Assembly: GCF_000423925.1 (NCBI RefSeq)
Contig: NZ_AUIX01000009.1
Span: forward strand, 1-64,000
From: Butyrivibrio sp. VCD2006
GTDB taxonomy: Bacteria > Bacillota > Clostridia > Lachnospirales > Lachnospiraceae
Direction of reading: 5' to 3'
DNA length: 64,000 nucleotides
Shown: positions 9,543-19,213 of the stretch, piece by piece
How positions within the stretch are numbered: the stretch's first letter is position 1
Layout: every line of letters starts with the position of its first letter
Program-made: the position numbers and the translations under genes
Notes under the pieces: model-generated
What the model was told of the DNA's origin: nothing
What the model saw: only the letters and a program-made list of their open reading frames with translations
Database searches by the model: none

Positions 9543-9895
9543 TTTATGAATGATGCTCCTCTGCTAACATGCAAAATGGTGACATCCGGATAAATGTTGG
9601 ATGCTACGGGTCTGTAGTCTACATAAAACAAACTTTTGTCGTAAACAAGAGCATAGTGCTCCTCAAGATATTCGAGGCTTGGGGGATATATCCCTTCAAT
9701 GGAGTAGCACTGCACTATATCTCTTTCGATTGCTGTATAAAGGCTGGCTTCCTGCTTTTTTGCCGTGCTCTTGCTTATCTGTGATACACCTACGTAGAAA
9801 AAGACTACGATAAAAATAATCACAAGAGTGGGAATAATAAAGCCGATAAGGCTCAGTATTAAGTTTTGCTGTTTCTTAAGTGTCAGGTCTTCCAT
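9539..9895 (-). CDS. small type IV pilin-like protein
   Basis: A 118-residue protein with a hydrophobic helix at residues ~14-38, followed by AIERDIVQCYSIEGIYPPSL near residue 54. That stretch closely follows the pilin pattern of a long helix leading to an AI...CY...G.YP segment, as in major pseudopilins (GspG/ComGC-like). No clean G/E peptidase site is visible in the first 15 residues. It sits six bases after the GspF-type gene and overlaps the DUF4860-like gene by four bases. It is the most pilin-like subunit of the operon and may be the major one. Confidence 0.65.
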   Translation of the reverse strand: MEDLTLKKQQNLILSLIGFIIPTLVIIFIVVFFYVGVSQISKSTAKKQEASLYTAIERDIVQCYSIEGIYPPSLEYLEEHYALVYDKSLFYVDYRPVASNIYPDVTILHVSRGASFIK

Positions 9896-9901
9896 AAATT
9901 A

Positions 9902-10954
9902 TTATCCGATTGATGACATGATACCCATAAGGGGTAATATCACTGAAAGCAGTATCATTCCCACTATAAGTGAGAGTATTATGACTAGTGTCGGCTCCAG
10001 GATGGATACGAAATTATACATTTTCCGCTGCGTGGTTTCCGAGTACTTTCTGGCTATCTGCTGCATAACAGTGTCCATCGAACCTGACTGGAAGCCAATG
10101 GCTATCATCCTCGAGTAGAACTTATTGAAAATGCCGGCTTCTTTTACTGCTTCGGGGAAGCTGTCTCCGGAAGCTATGAGGGAACGACAGGTTTCAATTT
10201 TGACGATCATATCATTGTATTCAACGAGATTACTGACTAGCCTTAGGCCCTCATAAGTATCCATGCCGCTTGAAAGCGTAAGGACCATTCCATTGGCGAA
10301 TCTGGCAGTTGCGATTTCGTTGTAAATGGTTCTTATGGGTTTAATATGCATTCCTATTGAACGAAAGATATTACGGCCCTTTTTGGTTTTTATAAAGAAT
10401 ATGCAGCCGCAGGTTAATATAAGCATCAGTAATATGAAGACTATGGAATAGCGATTCAGGGCATTTCCTATTGCTACAAGTGTCCTTGAAAAGCTGTTCA
10501 TATCAGTTCCGAGCTGTGCAAATACCTGTCCGAAAATGGGCAGAACCTGAGTTATCAAGACTATGATGACAACTATCATCATGCCGATCATTATGAGGGG
10601 ATAGGAGATTGCACTACTGATGTTGGTTCGTATTGCGTCCTCCTGCTCGTAGTAATCCGCAAGAGAATCCATTACCAGATCGAGATTTCCGGACTCTTCA
10701 CCTATTGTTACCATGTGAATTACATAGCCTGGAAAGGCTCCGGTCATCTGAAGTGCAATATGGAATTTTTCTCCGGAGCTCAGAATCTGAGAAATAGTCC
10801 GCAGTGTGGAGTCGTCATCTTCAAACTTGAAATCCTGAAGCATGATTTCAATTCCTTCAAGAGGCGCAATTCCTGCCTTTATCAGCAGTGCCATCTGTCT
10901 GCAAAAAACGGAGATCTCATAATCTGATAAAAGTTTTCCAGTCTTTGATTTCAT
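9902..10954 (-). CDS. type II secretion/type IV pilus platform protein, GspF/PilC family
   Basis: A 350-residue inner-membrane platform protein with two T2SSF repeats (residues ~13-135 and ~215-340), each opening with an FCRQMALLIKAG- or FANGMVLTLSSG-type helix. It has three membrane helices at ~110-135, ~165-190 and ~320-345. These proteins anchor the assembly ATPase and the growing pseudopilus. Length and layout fit GspF/PilC. It lies between the transglutaminase gene (14 bases upstream) and the first pilin-like gene (six bases downstream). No GspE/PilB ATPase is found next to it, which is unusual, so the ATPase must be elsewhere or the system does without it. Confidence 0.85.
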   Translation of the reverse strand: MKSKTGKLLSDYEISVFCRQMALLIKAGIAPLEGIEIMLQDFKFEDDDSTLRTISQILSSGEKFHIALQMTGAFPGYVIHMVTIGEESGNLDLVMDSLADYYEQEDAIRTNISSAISYPLIMIGMMIVVIIVLITQVLPIFGQVFAQLGTDMNSFSRTLVAIGNALNRYSIVFILLMLILTCGCIFFIKTKKGRNIFRSIGMHIKPIRTIYNEIATARFANGMVLTLSSGMDTYEGLRLVSNLVEYNDMIVKIETCRSLIASGDSFPEAVKEAGIFNKFYSRMIAIGFQSGSMDTVMQQIARKYSETTQRKMYNFVSILEPTLVIILSLIVGMILLSVILPLMGIMSSIG

Positions 10955-10968
10955 CTTTGTCTCCCGGT

Positions 10969-12129
10969 TTAATAGATGTATTTTGTCTTATAGTTTTCGC
11001 CGTCACCTATAAAGGATTTCAGCTTTTCTGTTTCTGTGGTTGAAGCAAAGGTTGGATCCATTAATGACCACTTTTTTCCATCGAATTGGATCATACCGTT
11101 GACCCAGCCTATATCTTTTATATAAGTGCTTATCCATGCATGGTATGCTGTGCCTGCATATCCTACTTCCATTCGGGTAGGAATTCTTTGCGATCTGAGC
11201 ATGGCAGTCATTAGAACGGCATAATCGAGACATATGCCTTTTCCTGTTGTCAGGACTTCATCAATATCCGGAATGTAGCCGCTCTGCACGGTTTCAGCTT
11301 CCTCGTAGTCATATGTCATACTGCTTATTAGTGCGTTGTACACGGAGGATACAACATCAAGATCGCCGTTCGCCGTATACGATAAGTATTCGCTGTATGC
11401 AATTGCCTGATTGCCCTCATTGAAATCAACATATTGATTTGGATATAGGAAGGGCAGGAATTCATCATTTAATGTGACATTTATCTCCTGTGTAAAAGCT
11501 GTTACATACTGGGTTCCCACAAGGTTTTCGTAAATACATATCAGGTAATCTCCGTCCCCGGCCTGTAGCGGAAAAACTTCATCTTCACCGCCGCCTGTTT
11601 TCAGGTCATAGGTATATACAACTTCATCAGGGCCGGTGATGCGCAGCTTAACTTTCGGCGACTCACCGGTGTAGCGGATTATCACGTAACCTTCAGAGCT
11701 GTTAGAGGCATCCACAACAGCCAGGTTACTCTTGTAAACGACCGTCCCGCTGCTTTTAGGTTTAAGACACAGAGGAGTGTTGTCCCTCGTTCCTTTTACA
11801 AGAGTTGACACATCATAGGCTTCTCTGTTCGCCATGGCTTTTGCGGCGAGTAATCTGTCCTCATCAATAACAAGGCCATGAGGAAGCACGATCAGTAATA
11901 TTGGGGACAAAAGAATGACCACCAGCATGATCAGGCTTATGTTGATACAAGCCGAAAGCATATAATAAGGACGATCTCTTTTGCCATCTACTAGAGAGGA
12001 TAATATATTGTCGTCTTTTTCAAGAAAGTCAGTATCCTTGCCTGATGAATGTAAAATCTCAAGCAGTATGGGAGTGACCTGGTCCTCGCCCATATGAAAT
12101 TGGTTTTTCTTGTTTTTTACATAATTCAT
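10969..12129 (-). CDS. membrane-anchored transglutaminase-like protein, candidate anti-sigma sensor
   Basis: A 386-residue protein with a ~60-residue cytoplasmic N-terminus, one long hydrophobic segment (residues ~62-85) and an extracytoplasmic region ending in a transglutaminase-like core (~270-380). The Cys-His-Asp triad is present: Cys in GKGICLDYA, His in TAYHAWI, Asp in LMDPTF. The core should act as a peptidase or crosslinking fold outside the cell. Its ATG overlaps the stop of the sigma factor by four bases. Sigma factors followed by a coupled single-pass membrane protein with a short cytoplasmic domain are typical sigma/anti-sigma pairs, so this protein may hold the sigma factor. No zinc-finger anti-sigma motif is visible, so that role is inference. 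Confidence 0.7.
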   Translation of the reverse strand: MNYVKNKKNQFHMGEDQVTPILLEILHSSGKDTDFLEKDDNILSSLVDGKRDRPYYMLSACINISLIMLVVILLSPILLIVLPHGLVIDEDRLLAAKAMANREAYDVSTLVKGTRDNTPLCLKPKSSGTVVYKSNLAVVDASNSSEGYVIIRYTGESPKVKLRITGPDEVVYTYDLKTGGGEDEVFPLQAGDGDYLICIYENLVGTQYVTAFTQEINVTLNDEFLPFLYPNQYVDFNEGNQAIAYSEYLSYTANGDLDVVSSVYNALISSMTYDYEEAETVQSGYIPDIDEVLTTGKGICLDYAVLMTAMLRSQRIPTRMEVGYAGTAYHAWISTYIKDIGWVNGMIQFDGKKWSLMDPTFASTTETEKLKSFIGDGENYKTKYIY

Positions 12130-12623
12130 AGGCTATCAGAACCCTGCAGTTTTCTTAGCTCGAGGATATGTTCTCTTGAACTTGCAAGGCATTTTTCAAC
12201 ATGCTTCTTTGTTATGTGAAGAGCATTTGCAATATCCTTTTCCTGAAGTCCTACAAAATCGTGTAGGAAGAATATCTGTTTTTCAGAAAAAGGTAGTGAT
12301 TCAAGCTCCTCCGGATGAAGTAATGAATACAGATCAGTCCGGGAATCGGTTATTACTTTCTCGTAGCATATGTCAAAAGCAATCCTTCTAATCCATGAGG
12401 TGAAAAGAGAAGGGTCTTTGAGCTTTAGTATGTTCTTCAAAGCTGTTGTATAAACATCACAAACAGCAAAGGACGCACTTCTGTCATCACCTAGAATGTG
12501 CCTGCAGTAATTGTAGGTGTCATCTACGGTGAGAAGATATAATGCGGAAAAACACTCTATATCATCATTCCAGGCTCCAAGGACGAGAGCCGGAATTTTT
12601 GACAAATCTTTTTTTGCAGGCAT
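12126..12623 (-). CDS. ECF-like RNA polymerase sigma factor
   Basis: A 165-residue protein with the two-domain layout of ECF sigma factors. The region 2-like part (residues ~25-95) includes YNYCRHILGDDRSA and LFTSWIRRIAFD. The region 4 helix-turn-helix (~110-160) includes LPFSEKQIFFLHDFVGL and EKDIANALHITKKHVEKCL. The sequence is divergent, so promoter specificity cannot be predicted. It follows the GGDEF-like gene by ten bases and overlaps the transglutaminase gene by four. It probably drives its own operon under control of that membrane protein. Confidence 0.75.
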   Translation of the reverse strand: MPAKKDLSKIPALVLGAWNDDIECFSALYLLTVDDTYNYCRHILGDDRSASFAVCDVYTTALKNILKLKDPSLFTSWIRRIAFDICYEKVITDSRTDLYSLLHPEELESLPFSEKQIFFLHDFVGLQEKDIANALHITKKHVEKCLASSREHILELRKLQGSDSL

Positions 12624-12633
12624 TCTCGTCTCC

Positions 12634-13359
12634 TTAGGTAAGAGTTTTAGGGTTTACTGAAAAGTTCTTGTATGCACTTGTGATAATGGAATAGAAATGC
12701 TCTGCACTACTATCATCTCCAAGTGCACTTGAATATGTGATCTCAATCGGAAGACAGTCTGACAATGTGTTGTGATTGTGTATGCGCCTTCCAAGATCTC
12801 CGAGGAATAGTTCTATAATGTTTTTGTCACAGTTTTCGATTACAACCAGGAACTCATTTCCGCTGTTTCTTCCGATAAGACCATATTGCCTTCCTACAGA
12901 CTCCAGAATGGAGCAAAAATCCGAAATAACTTTGTCGCCGCTTCCTCTGCCGCATTTCTCATTTATCTCTTTTAAGTTATCAAGCACTATCAGAACGCAG
13001 CCAAGATGAAACAGCTTTTCAGGAGAATCGTATTTAAGCGATATCCGGTCAATGCTGTATCTGTTTGGAAGCCCGGTAAGTCTGTCAAGAAATGAAAGAT
13101 CTTTCAAATCCCGAACCATATCCTGGTTTTTCTTTATTAAAACAAAATCCATGAAAACAGAGAGAAATCCTGCCAAAAGGCAGAGCCAGATTACAATAAA
13201 TGAGATGAGAAAACTCTTTTCTTCCCAAATGGAATTACGAAGATCCTGATTAGTGATGAGGATAAAAAAGTATATTAAGGCAAGCAAAATGAAAACTGCC
13301 ATGAATACAGCTTTTGTAATGCAGATTTTCTTCACGAGTTTAGGCCTGTAAGACATCAA
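12634..13359 (-). CDS. membrane GGDEF-domain protein with degenerate active site
   Basis: A 241-residue protein with two membrane helices (residues ~12-35 and ~48-72) and a GGDEF domain (~85-235) recognised by LSFLDRLTGLPNRYSIDR and LIVLDNLKEIN. The signature loop reads NSGNEF instead of GGDEF/GGEEF, so Gly and the metal-binding Asp/Glu are lost, and no RxxD inhibitory site is seen. It is unlikely to make c-di-GMP and may act as a nucleotide-binding or dimerisation module. It is the first gene of the nine-gene minus-strand operon, with RBS GAGGGGG, and contrasts with the intact GGDEF protein at the operon end. Confidence 0.8.
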   Translation of the reverse strand: MMSYRPKLVKKICITKAVFMAVFILLALIYFFILITNQDLRNSIWEEKSFLISFIVIWLCLLAGFLSVFMDFVLIKKNQDMVRDLKDLSFLDRLTGLPNRYSIDRISLKYDSPEKLFHLGCVLIVLDNLKEINEKCGRGSGDKVISDFCSILESVGRQYGLIGRNSGNEFLVVIENCDKNIIELFLGDLGRRIHNHNTLSDCLPIEITYSSALGDDSSAEHFYSIITSAYKNFSVNPKTLT

Positions 13360-13369
13360 AATCCCCCTC

Positions 13370-13532
13370 TGATGGCATAAAATGGCATATTTTCTTACTT
13401 AGAAATATTATAAGGGATACACATTCAAAAAAAATATTCTAACTATAAACTAAGGATAAAGTTAGGCTAAAATATTCGGAAAATCAAACATTATTTAAAT
13501 GCAATTTAGTATAATTACGCTGAGGTGATTCT
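13370..13532. promoter_or_regulatory. divergent promoter region
   Basis: An AT-rich 160-base gap separates the minus-strand pilin-like operon from the plus-strand small gene and chemoreceptor. A TATAAT on the minus strand near 13408-13413 and a TATAAT on the plus strand near 13510-13515 are candidate -10 boxes. The matching -35 boxes are weak, so exact starts are unsure. Confidence 0.45.
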
Positions 13533-13769
13533 ATGATAGTTTTGTTTGTATTTTTATTGTTGTTAGCAATATTTTTGGCATTGGGAATATATCTTTATAT
13601 TGATGAGTGCTCCCAGCTGCAAAAAAGGCTTCTTCGCCTTGGTGTCGCAAAAGAGCAGATTATGGTCTTTCCAAAGAAGTTTTGGATATTCGGACTTAAG
13701 GAGCTTCTTTACGAAAAAGAAACGGAACTGGCGGAGGAGTGCTTTCTGACTGTTGAGAAGGATATTTAA
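13533..13769 (+). CDS. small single-pass membrane protein of unknown function
   Basis: A 78-residue protein not recognised as a known family. It has one N-terminal hydrophobic helix (residues 1-22, rich in L/F/V) and a cytoplasmic tail with a heptad-like stretch, CSQLQKRLLRLGVAKEQI, and a Glu-rich end. The start is backed by GAGGTG seven bases upstream. It lies 28 bases before a chemoreceptor gene, so it may be cotranscribed with it and could be a small accessory or assembly factor. Confidence 0.65.
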   Translation: MIVLFVFLLLLAIFLALGIYLYIDECSQLQKRLLRLGVAKEQIMVFPKKFWIFGLKELLYEKETELAEECFLTVEKDI

Positions 13770-13797
13770 AGGTTATATCTTATGAGGAGGTAGCTAT

Positions 13798-15825
13798 ATG
13801 GCTGAAAGCAATAACGAGAAGAAAAAGGGCTTTTCATTAACCAGTGTAAGGCCAAAGCTGATAAGTACGATGATACTTATTTGTATGGTTCCGCTTGTGA
13901 TAATCCTGGTTATCAATTATCAGAGCTCTATGAGTAAATCTCTTGCCGATGCAAAAGACATCAATATGTATAAGGCAGGAGTGGTTGAAAAGTCCTATAT
14001 GCAATATATTGAAGAAATGGTAATAGGACTTGAGACGATAGCAACTAATCCGGGCACGATTTCTTTCATGCAAAGATCTGAGGAGCTTCGTGATATTGAG
14101 CCTATGCAGCTCTGGCTTCAGGATGTGGAATCAGAACTTCAGGGTGACAGTTCAATAGTTCTCACCCAGCCGGATGGTAATCAGGTAGTAAGATCATCCG
14201 GTGAACTTCAGAATATTGCAGACAGAGATTACTTCCAGAGATGTATTAAGGATGGTAAAACCTTTATTTCTGAAGTATATGCTTCAAAGTCAAATGGGTC
14301 CGCCACAATTTTTATAATCACAGGAATAAAGGATGCAGGAGGACAGATCATAGGTACTGCACAGAGGAGTTATGCACTTGATGCACTGCACGATTTCCTG
14401 GCAAGTGCAGTGGATACATCTGCCGGAGAGGAAGCATTTATTCTTGATTCGTCAGGACAGGTTATAGGTCATTCAGGATGGGAAGTTGATGCCAATGACC
14501 TTCAGGATTTCAGTCATCTCGAGATTTATCAGATGGCACAGTCGGCAGATTCCGGAAGCTACATAGGTAAGACAAACGGCAGGAAAGTTGTTATGTCCTT
14601 CCAGAAGGAGCCTCAGACAGGCTGGATAGTTATCACGGTTGCTGATTACAATACGGTAATGAAGCAGACAATCACAAGTGCGACAGTAAGTATTGTCCTT
14701 GGAATAGTAATGCTTGTAGTAGCTTCGCTTATATCACTTAATATGGCTAATTCCTTCACGAAGCCCCTTGAGGAAGTAAATGATACAGTAAGCAGGCTCG
14801 CAGAAGGTGAATTCAGAAGCATTGAGAAATTTACAAACAGACAGGATGAATTTGGAGACATCATTAACAATACAAATGCTGTTATAGATAAATTAAGATC
14901 GATAGTTTCCAGTATTAAGGATTCGACGATATCGGTAAATAATTCGTCTGAGGAGCTGGCTGATATGTCTAATCAGATTTCCCAGACAGCTGATGATGTA
15001 TCTACGGCGGTTCAGGAGATTGCATCGGGTGCAACCCAGCAGGCTGACGAGATACAAAGCGTAACTGAGAATGTTGGCAACATCGGCGAAGCCACAGGAC
15101 ATGTTCAGAGCAGTACTGATGATCTTTCAAATCTTGCGGGACGAATGCAGTCAGTCAGTACAGAGTCAGCTCAGAGTCTTGCGGATCTTCAGCACAGTTC
15201 AGAGAGTATGAGTCAGAGTATAAGTAAGATCACTGAGAAGATTGGTGCTACAAGCCAGGCCGTAGAGAATATAAATGAAAAGGTTATGGGAATCGCATCT
15301 ATCGCTTCCCAGACAAACCTTTTGTCCCTCAATGCTTCAATCGAAGCAGCGCGTGCCGGTGAAGCAGGAAAAGGCTTTGCGGTTGTTGCTGAGGAAATCG
15401 GAAAGCTTGCGGATGATTCAAGGAATATGGCTGATGATATCAGAAGAGAGATGGATGTTCTCCTTTCGGAGTCACAGTCTGCCGTTGCCATGGCTTCAGA
15501 GGTTCAGAAGCAAAATGATGAACAGCAGCAGGTTCTTGGAACTACCGTGCAGAGTGTCAATGCGATGATAGAGGATATTTCATCTACTGTTGTAAGTGTT
15601 AAGAGTATCGAAACAGACGCAGGTACCTGTGTAGATGCCAAGAATGTAGTTGCGGATGCGATGGCTTCACTATCTGCCATTTCCGAAGAAAACGCCGCTT
15701 CCTCAGAGGAAACCGGCGCCTCAATGCAGGAGCTTTCCGCAACAGTTACGACTCTGGCATCCTCAGCTGACTCCCTCAAGGAAGTTGCTGAGAAGCTGAA
15801 TAACGAGATGGCTTTCTTTAAGTAA
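13798..15825 (+). CDS. methyl-accepting chemotaxis protein, Cache type (receptor 1)
   Basis: A 675-residue transmembrane chemoreceptor. Domains: TM1 ~21-42, extracytoplasmic double-Cache sensor ~45-285 (contains [18 protein letters not shown], typical of dCache_1), TM2 ~292-316, HAMP ~318-370, and a long coiled-coil signalling domain to the end. The hairpin tip [20 protein letters not shown] lies near residue 505 and binds CheA/CheW. Gln/Glu-rich methylation helices flank it. The ligand is unknown; dCache sensors often bind amino or organic acids. RBS AGGAGG. A two-hairpin repeat starts immediately after the stop codon. Confidence 0.92.
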   Translation: MAESNNEKKKGFSLTSVRPKLISTMILICMVPLVIILVINYQSSMSKSLADAKDINMYKAGVVEKSYMQYIEEMVIGLETIATNPGTISFMQRSEELRDIEPMQLWLQDVESELQGDSSIVLTQPDGNQVVRSSGELQNIADRDYFQRCIKDGKTFISEVYASKSNGSATIFIITGIKDAGGQIIGTAQRSYALDALHDFLASAVDTSAGEEAFILDSSGQVIGHSGWEVDANDLQDFSHLEIYQMAQSADSGSYIGKTNGRKVVMSFQKEPQTGWIVITVADYNTVMKQTITSATVSIVLGIVMLVVASLISLNMANSFTKPLEEVNDTVSRLAEGEFRSIEKFTNRQDEFGDIINNTNAVIDKLRSIVSSIKDSTISVNNSSEELADMSNQISQTADDVSTAVQEIASGATQQADEIQSVTENVGNIGEATGHVQSSTDDLSNLAGRMQSVSTESAQSLADLQHSSESMSQSISKITEKIGATSQAVENINEKVMGIASIASQTNLLSLNASIEAARAGEAGKGFAVVAEEIGKLADDSRNMADDIRREMDVLLSESQSAVAMASEVQKQNDEQQQVLGTTVQSVNAMIEDISSTVVSVKSIETDAGTCVDAKNVVADAMASLSAISEENAASSEETGASMQELSATVTTLASSADSLKEVAEKLNNEMAFFK

Positions 15826-15897
15826 GCATCCAGCGAGGCATTTTCGAGTTGAAGATGCGAATTTAGTTCTGGCGCGCGAAGCGAGAGCAGAACTTCC
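15826..15897. repeat. two-hairpin repeat, copy 1
   Basis: It begins directly after the chemoreceptor stop. Hairpin 1 pairs GCATC-CAGC with GTTG-AA-GATGC around the conserved loop GAGGCATTTTCGA. Hairpin 2 pairs AGTTCT with AGAACT around an interior containing GCGAGAGC. Similar copies are at 21233, 22595 and 22732, with different stem sequences that keep pairing. Confidence 0.75.
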
Positions 15898-15911
15898 TTA
15901 AGTACGGGCTA

Positions 15912-16742
15912 TTAAAGATCAAGGAAGGTGGGCTTTCGCTGTGAGAATACGGCGTAGCGTTTGAAGCCACATGATTTCACCATTTCTACGGCGGTTTCGA
16001 AGCCGAGGCCTACGTTATCGGGTTTGTGGGCGTCGGAACCGAAGGTTATTATTTCGCCGCCCAATTCGTGGAAGCGGGAAATGATTTCCTTTGAAGGATT
16101 CAAATCTCCAAGAGAGGGTTCGCTATAAAGGGCTTTGGTGTTTACATCGAGGCCCTTCTCTTTTGCTATTAGTGTTTTCAAAATCTCATCGATAATGTCT
16201 GAATAATCTTTGTAGCTGTAATTTTTGTTGAGGTTTGGAGCGTAGCGGACAAGGTAGTCCAGGTGTCCTAAAACGTCAAAGTCATCAAACAGAGTTATGT
16301 TCTCCAATGTTGATTCAAAGAATTCCATAAAAGCTTCTTTTTCCTTACGTCCTTCATAAAAAGAAGAGTAGTAGGGATCTTTTCCGTGGCATAGATGGTT
16401 TGAGCCAATGACAAAGTCAAAGGGATATTTTGCAAGGTATTCCCTGTTGCGCTCTACAATATGAGGTTGCAGACCAAGTTCAATGCCAAAATGGATATCT
16501 ATTATTCCGGCATATTTTTCCTTGAATAATATCAGTTCGCGCTGATATGCGTCTGTATCTACTTCAAAAAGTCCCTCAGGCTCCGTAGGTGTTATAGGAT
16601 AGTCCATGTCCATGTGTTCCGTTATGCAGATCGCGGAAAGCTTTTTTTCGAGGGCTTTCTCTATAATTTTTTCCATGGGAGATTCACAGTCTCCGGAGTG
16701 ATGTGTATGTATATGAAAATCAGCAGGTAAACTATGTGCCAT
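15912..16742 (-). CDS. PHP-domain phosphatase, HisJ/HisK histidinol-phosphatase type
   Basis: A 276-residue PHP-fold metal-dependent phosphoesterase. Metal-binding motifs visible are DFHIHTHHSGDC near residue 8, ITEHMDMD near 40, GIELG near 88, GSNHL near 114, GHLDY near 160 and FGSDAHKP near 236. This full set matches the histidinol-phosphatase family (last phosphatase step of histidine synthesis), though other sugar or nucleotide phosphates are possible because no other his gene is nearby. An ATG five codons further upstream exists; the chosen ATG at 16742 has GGAG nine bases before it. The gene is monocistronic, convergent to receptor 1. Confidence 0.8.
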   Translation of the reverse strand: MAHSLPADFHIHTHHSGDCESPMEKIIEKALEKKLSAICITEHMDMDYPITPTEPEGLFEVDTDAYQRELILFKEKYAGIIDIHFGIELGLQPHIVERNREYLAKYPFDFVIGSNHLCHGKDPYYSSFYEGRKEKEAFMEFFESTLENITLFDDFDVLGHLDYLVRYAPNLNKNYSYKDYSDIIDEILKTLIAKEKGLDVNTKALYSEPSLGDLNPSKEIISRFHELGGEIITFGSDAHKPDNVGLGFETAVEMVKSCGFKRYAVFSQRKPTFLDL

Positions 16743-16835
16743 AAAGTTTTTCTCCATTCATAAAATATCAGGGTACTATTTTAGCATTTTTACTGCATAG
16801 TTTCCAAATAATCTTTTATGCGATATAACGATAAA

Positions 16836-16870
16836 ATGAAAAGACGGTGACCGTTTCGGCCACCGTCTTG
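16836..16870 (-). terminator. intrinsic terminator of chemoreceptor 2
   Basis: On the minus strand AAGACGGTG-GCC pairs with GGT-CACCGTCTT across GAAAC and is followed by TTTTC. It lies 32 bases beyond the receptor 2 stop. Confidence 0.8.
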
Positions 16871-16901
16871 ATAATAATATTTAGATTTATATTTTAGGAG
16901 G

Positions 16902-18932
16902 TTATGACTTGAAGAATTCCATCTCGGCATTAAGCTGTTCGGCAATGTCTTTGAGGCTGCTTGCTGATCCTGCAAGAGTAGTAACAGTAGCTGAAAGCTC
17001 CTGCATGGAGGCGCCTGTTTCTTCTGAGGATGCGGCATTTTCTTCGGATATTGCTGAAAGTGCACTCATTGTATCGACAACTGCATTCTTGGAGGATTCG
17101 CAGGTGTCAGCACCCTGAGAGATGAGCTGTACACCACCTACAGTACTGCCGATATCGCCAAGCATTCCGTTTACGGCATCGAGAGTCTCACCAAGAGCGA
17201 TCTGCTGATCATTATTGCCCTGACGGACATCCTCTGCAGCCTGAACCGCAGCCTGAGACTGTCCGAGAAGAACATCCATTTCTTTTCTGATATCATCAGC
17301 CATTGCCTTGGAATCGTCGGCAAGCTTACCGATTTCTTCAGCAACTACTGCAAATCCCTTACCTGCTTCACCAGCTCTTGCGGCCTCAATACTTGCATTA
17401 AGTGAGAGGAGGTTGGTCTGCGTTGCGATTGAAGAAATGCCTTCAACCTTATCATTGATATTTGAAACGGCTTCCTGAGTAGCTGCTATTGTTTTGGAGA
17501 TTTCATCAATCTTTGCAGTCATCTCGACGGAAGAATCCTGAAGAGAAGCAAGTGATCTGCTGGAAACCTCTGAAGCTTCTTTCATCTTACCCGCAAGATC
17601 GGAAAGACTGCCTGTAGAGCTTTGGACATCTCCGACTGCATCGCCGATTCTGCCGACATTTTCTGATGCACTCTGAATTTCGTCTGCCTGCTGTGTAGCA
17701 CCTGATGCAATTTCCTGAACTGCATTTGATACGTCTTCAGCGGTCTGTGAAATCTGATTTGCCATATCGGACAGTTCTTCCGATGAAGAAGCTACGCTGT
17801 TTGCGCTGGATTTAATGCTTCCAACTATTTCACTGAGCTTATCTATAACAGAGTTGGTATTGTCAATCATGATACCGAACTCATCTTTTCTCTGACGTTT
17901 TTCATCGACTTTTTCAAATCGACCATCTGCGAGAGCTTCAAGAGAAGTGCTTACTCCATTTATGGGCTTTACGAAAGCGCGGCCCATCAATATAGAAACA
18001 ACAGCGGCAATGATTGCCATTACAATACCGATGGCTACGATGATAGAAGCTGTTTTTCTTGCGGTGCTAAGGACCTTGACAGAATTGGAGGCTACGCAAA
18101 TAGTGTATTTTGTCTGGGGCTCTTTTACATAAGCTACATAAGCATCATAGCCTCTGCCTGTATCAACGAAGTAGAAGCCGGAATCTAAACCTGAAACCAT
18201 GAATTCGGAAGTTGCTCTGGATTCTTCTTCATGGGCGCCCTCGCCAATTTCATACTGGGAATGAGCTGCAACCAGACCGGTTCTGTCTGTGATAAAGGCA
18301 TCCTCTGATTCGCCTGCAAGGAATGTATGGAATTCACTAAGATTGTAATTTCTCTGAACGATACCGATTGGAGCTCCTGATGTACCTATGACAGGAGCGG
18401 CAAAGGTAATCTGTCTTGCGCCGGTGGATGCACTTACGATTACGTCTGAAACATATGGAGTTCCTTTCATTGCGTTCTGGAAATACTCACGCTCATGTAC
18501 ATCAACAAGCTTACCATCGTCTGTACGCATGATCTGCACACCATCACCACCTGTCAGAGTAGTGGCATTGCCATCTGAGAGGACATCATCAACGCCCTGA
18601 AGAGTGGACATTATGACGTCATCTCCAATGCCGGCCTCGGGAAATTCCATATAGGCCTGAATTGTAGGGTTCTCACCAACCTGACGAATCATATCCATGT
18701 TCTGATTTATAAGATCAGCAAACTGCGCCTCGATGTATCTGGCCTGCCACTGCATGGAGTCCTGTGCGTCCTCCATGGCTTTGTCTGTTGAAGTCTTATA
18801 GCTTATAATAATAGCGACTAAAAGCGGAACAAGAGCTACACCAAGCATTGCTGCAATAAGCTTGGTCCTAATACTGTTTGAGAAGCTGATCTTGGGACCA
18901 GCCTTTTGCTTGTTTATAGTTTCCTTAGCCAT
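16902..18932 (-). CDS. methyl-accepting chemotaxis protein, Cache type (receptor 2)
   Basis: A 676-residue chemoreceptor with TM1 ~27-48, double-Cache sensor ~50-285 ([18 protein letters not shown] segment), TM2 ~290-315, HAMP ~318-372 and a signalling domain with [20 protein letters not shown] near residue 508. The cytoplasmic half is nearly identical to receptor 3 just upstream on the other strand, while the sensor halves have diverged. This points to duplication followed by sensor specialisation. RBS GGAGG eight bases before ATG. It is transcribed away from receptor 3 and closed by an intrinsic terminator. Confidence 0.92.
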   Translation of the reverse strand: MAKETINKQKAGPKISFSNSIRTKLIAAMLGVALVPLLVAIIISYKTSTDKAMEDAQDSMQWQARYIEAQFADLINQNMDMIRQVGENPTIQAYMEFPEAGIGDDVIMSTLQGVDDVLSDGNATTLTGGDGVQIMRTDDGKLVDVHEREYFQNAMKGTPYVSDVIVSASTGARQITFAAPVIGTSGAPIGIVQRNYNLSEFHTFLAGESEDAFITDRTGLVAAHSQYEIGEGAHEEESRATSEFMVSGLDSGFYFVDTGRGYDAYVAYVKEPQTKYTICVASNSVKVLSTARKTASIIVAIGIVMAIIAAVVSILMGRAFVKPINGVSTSLEALADGRFEKVDEKRQRKDEFGIMIDNTNSVIDKLSEIVGSIKSSANSVASSSEELSDMANQISQTAEDVSNAVQEIASGATQQADEIQSASENVGRIGDAVGDVQSSTGSLSDLAGKMKEASEVSSRSLASLQDSSVEMTAKIDEISKTIAATQEAVSNINDKVEGISSIATQTNLLSLNASIEAARAGEAGKGFAVVAEEIGKLADDSKAMADDIRKEMDVLLGQSQAAVQAAEDVRQGNNDQQIALGETLDAVNGMLGDIGSTVGGVQLISQGADTCESSKNAVVDTMSALSAISEENAASSEETGASMQELSATVTTLAGSASSLKDIAEQLNAEMEFFKS

Positions 18933-19213
18933 AATCTACCTCCATATATATTTTTAGGAAATACTTATTTGTATGATTATATAAAAAATATTCAAGGTTT
19001 TGCTGATTATAAACGATTTATAATAAAAATTTTAATGTTTATTTATATTAATTATAAAAACGGAATAACGTTTATGAAAAAAAAATAAAAACGGCCTATT
19101 TGGCGTGCTTGAGTGATATTCTTAAGATGATATTTTGAAAATGATATGTGGATAATTCATGGTTATTTTTAGGAATCTGATAAATGTTTTTTAGTCGATA
19201 GGAGGCATAGATA
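18933..19213. other. divergent intergenic region between receptors 2 and 3
   Basis: 281 bases, very AT-rich, between two divergently transcribed chemoreceptors. It must contain both promoters. TATAAT-like boxes occur on both strands but none has a good -35 at 16-18 bases, and I could not identify a convincing flagellar-type (sigma-28) promoter. No open reading frame of interest. Confidence 0.5.
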
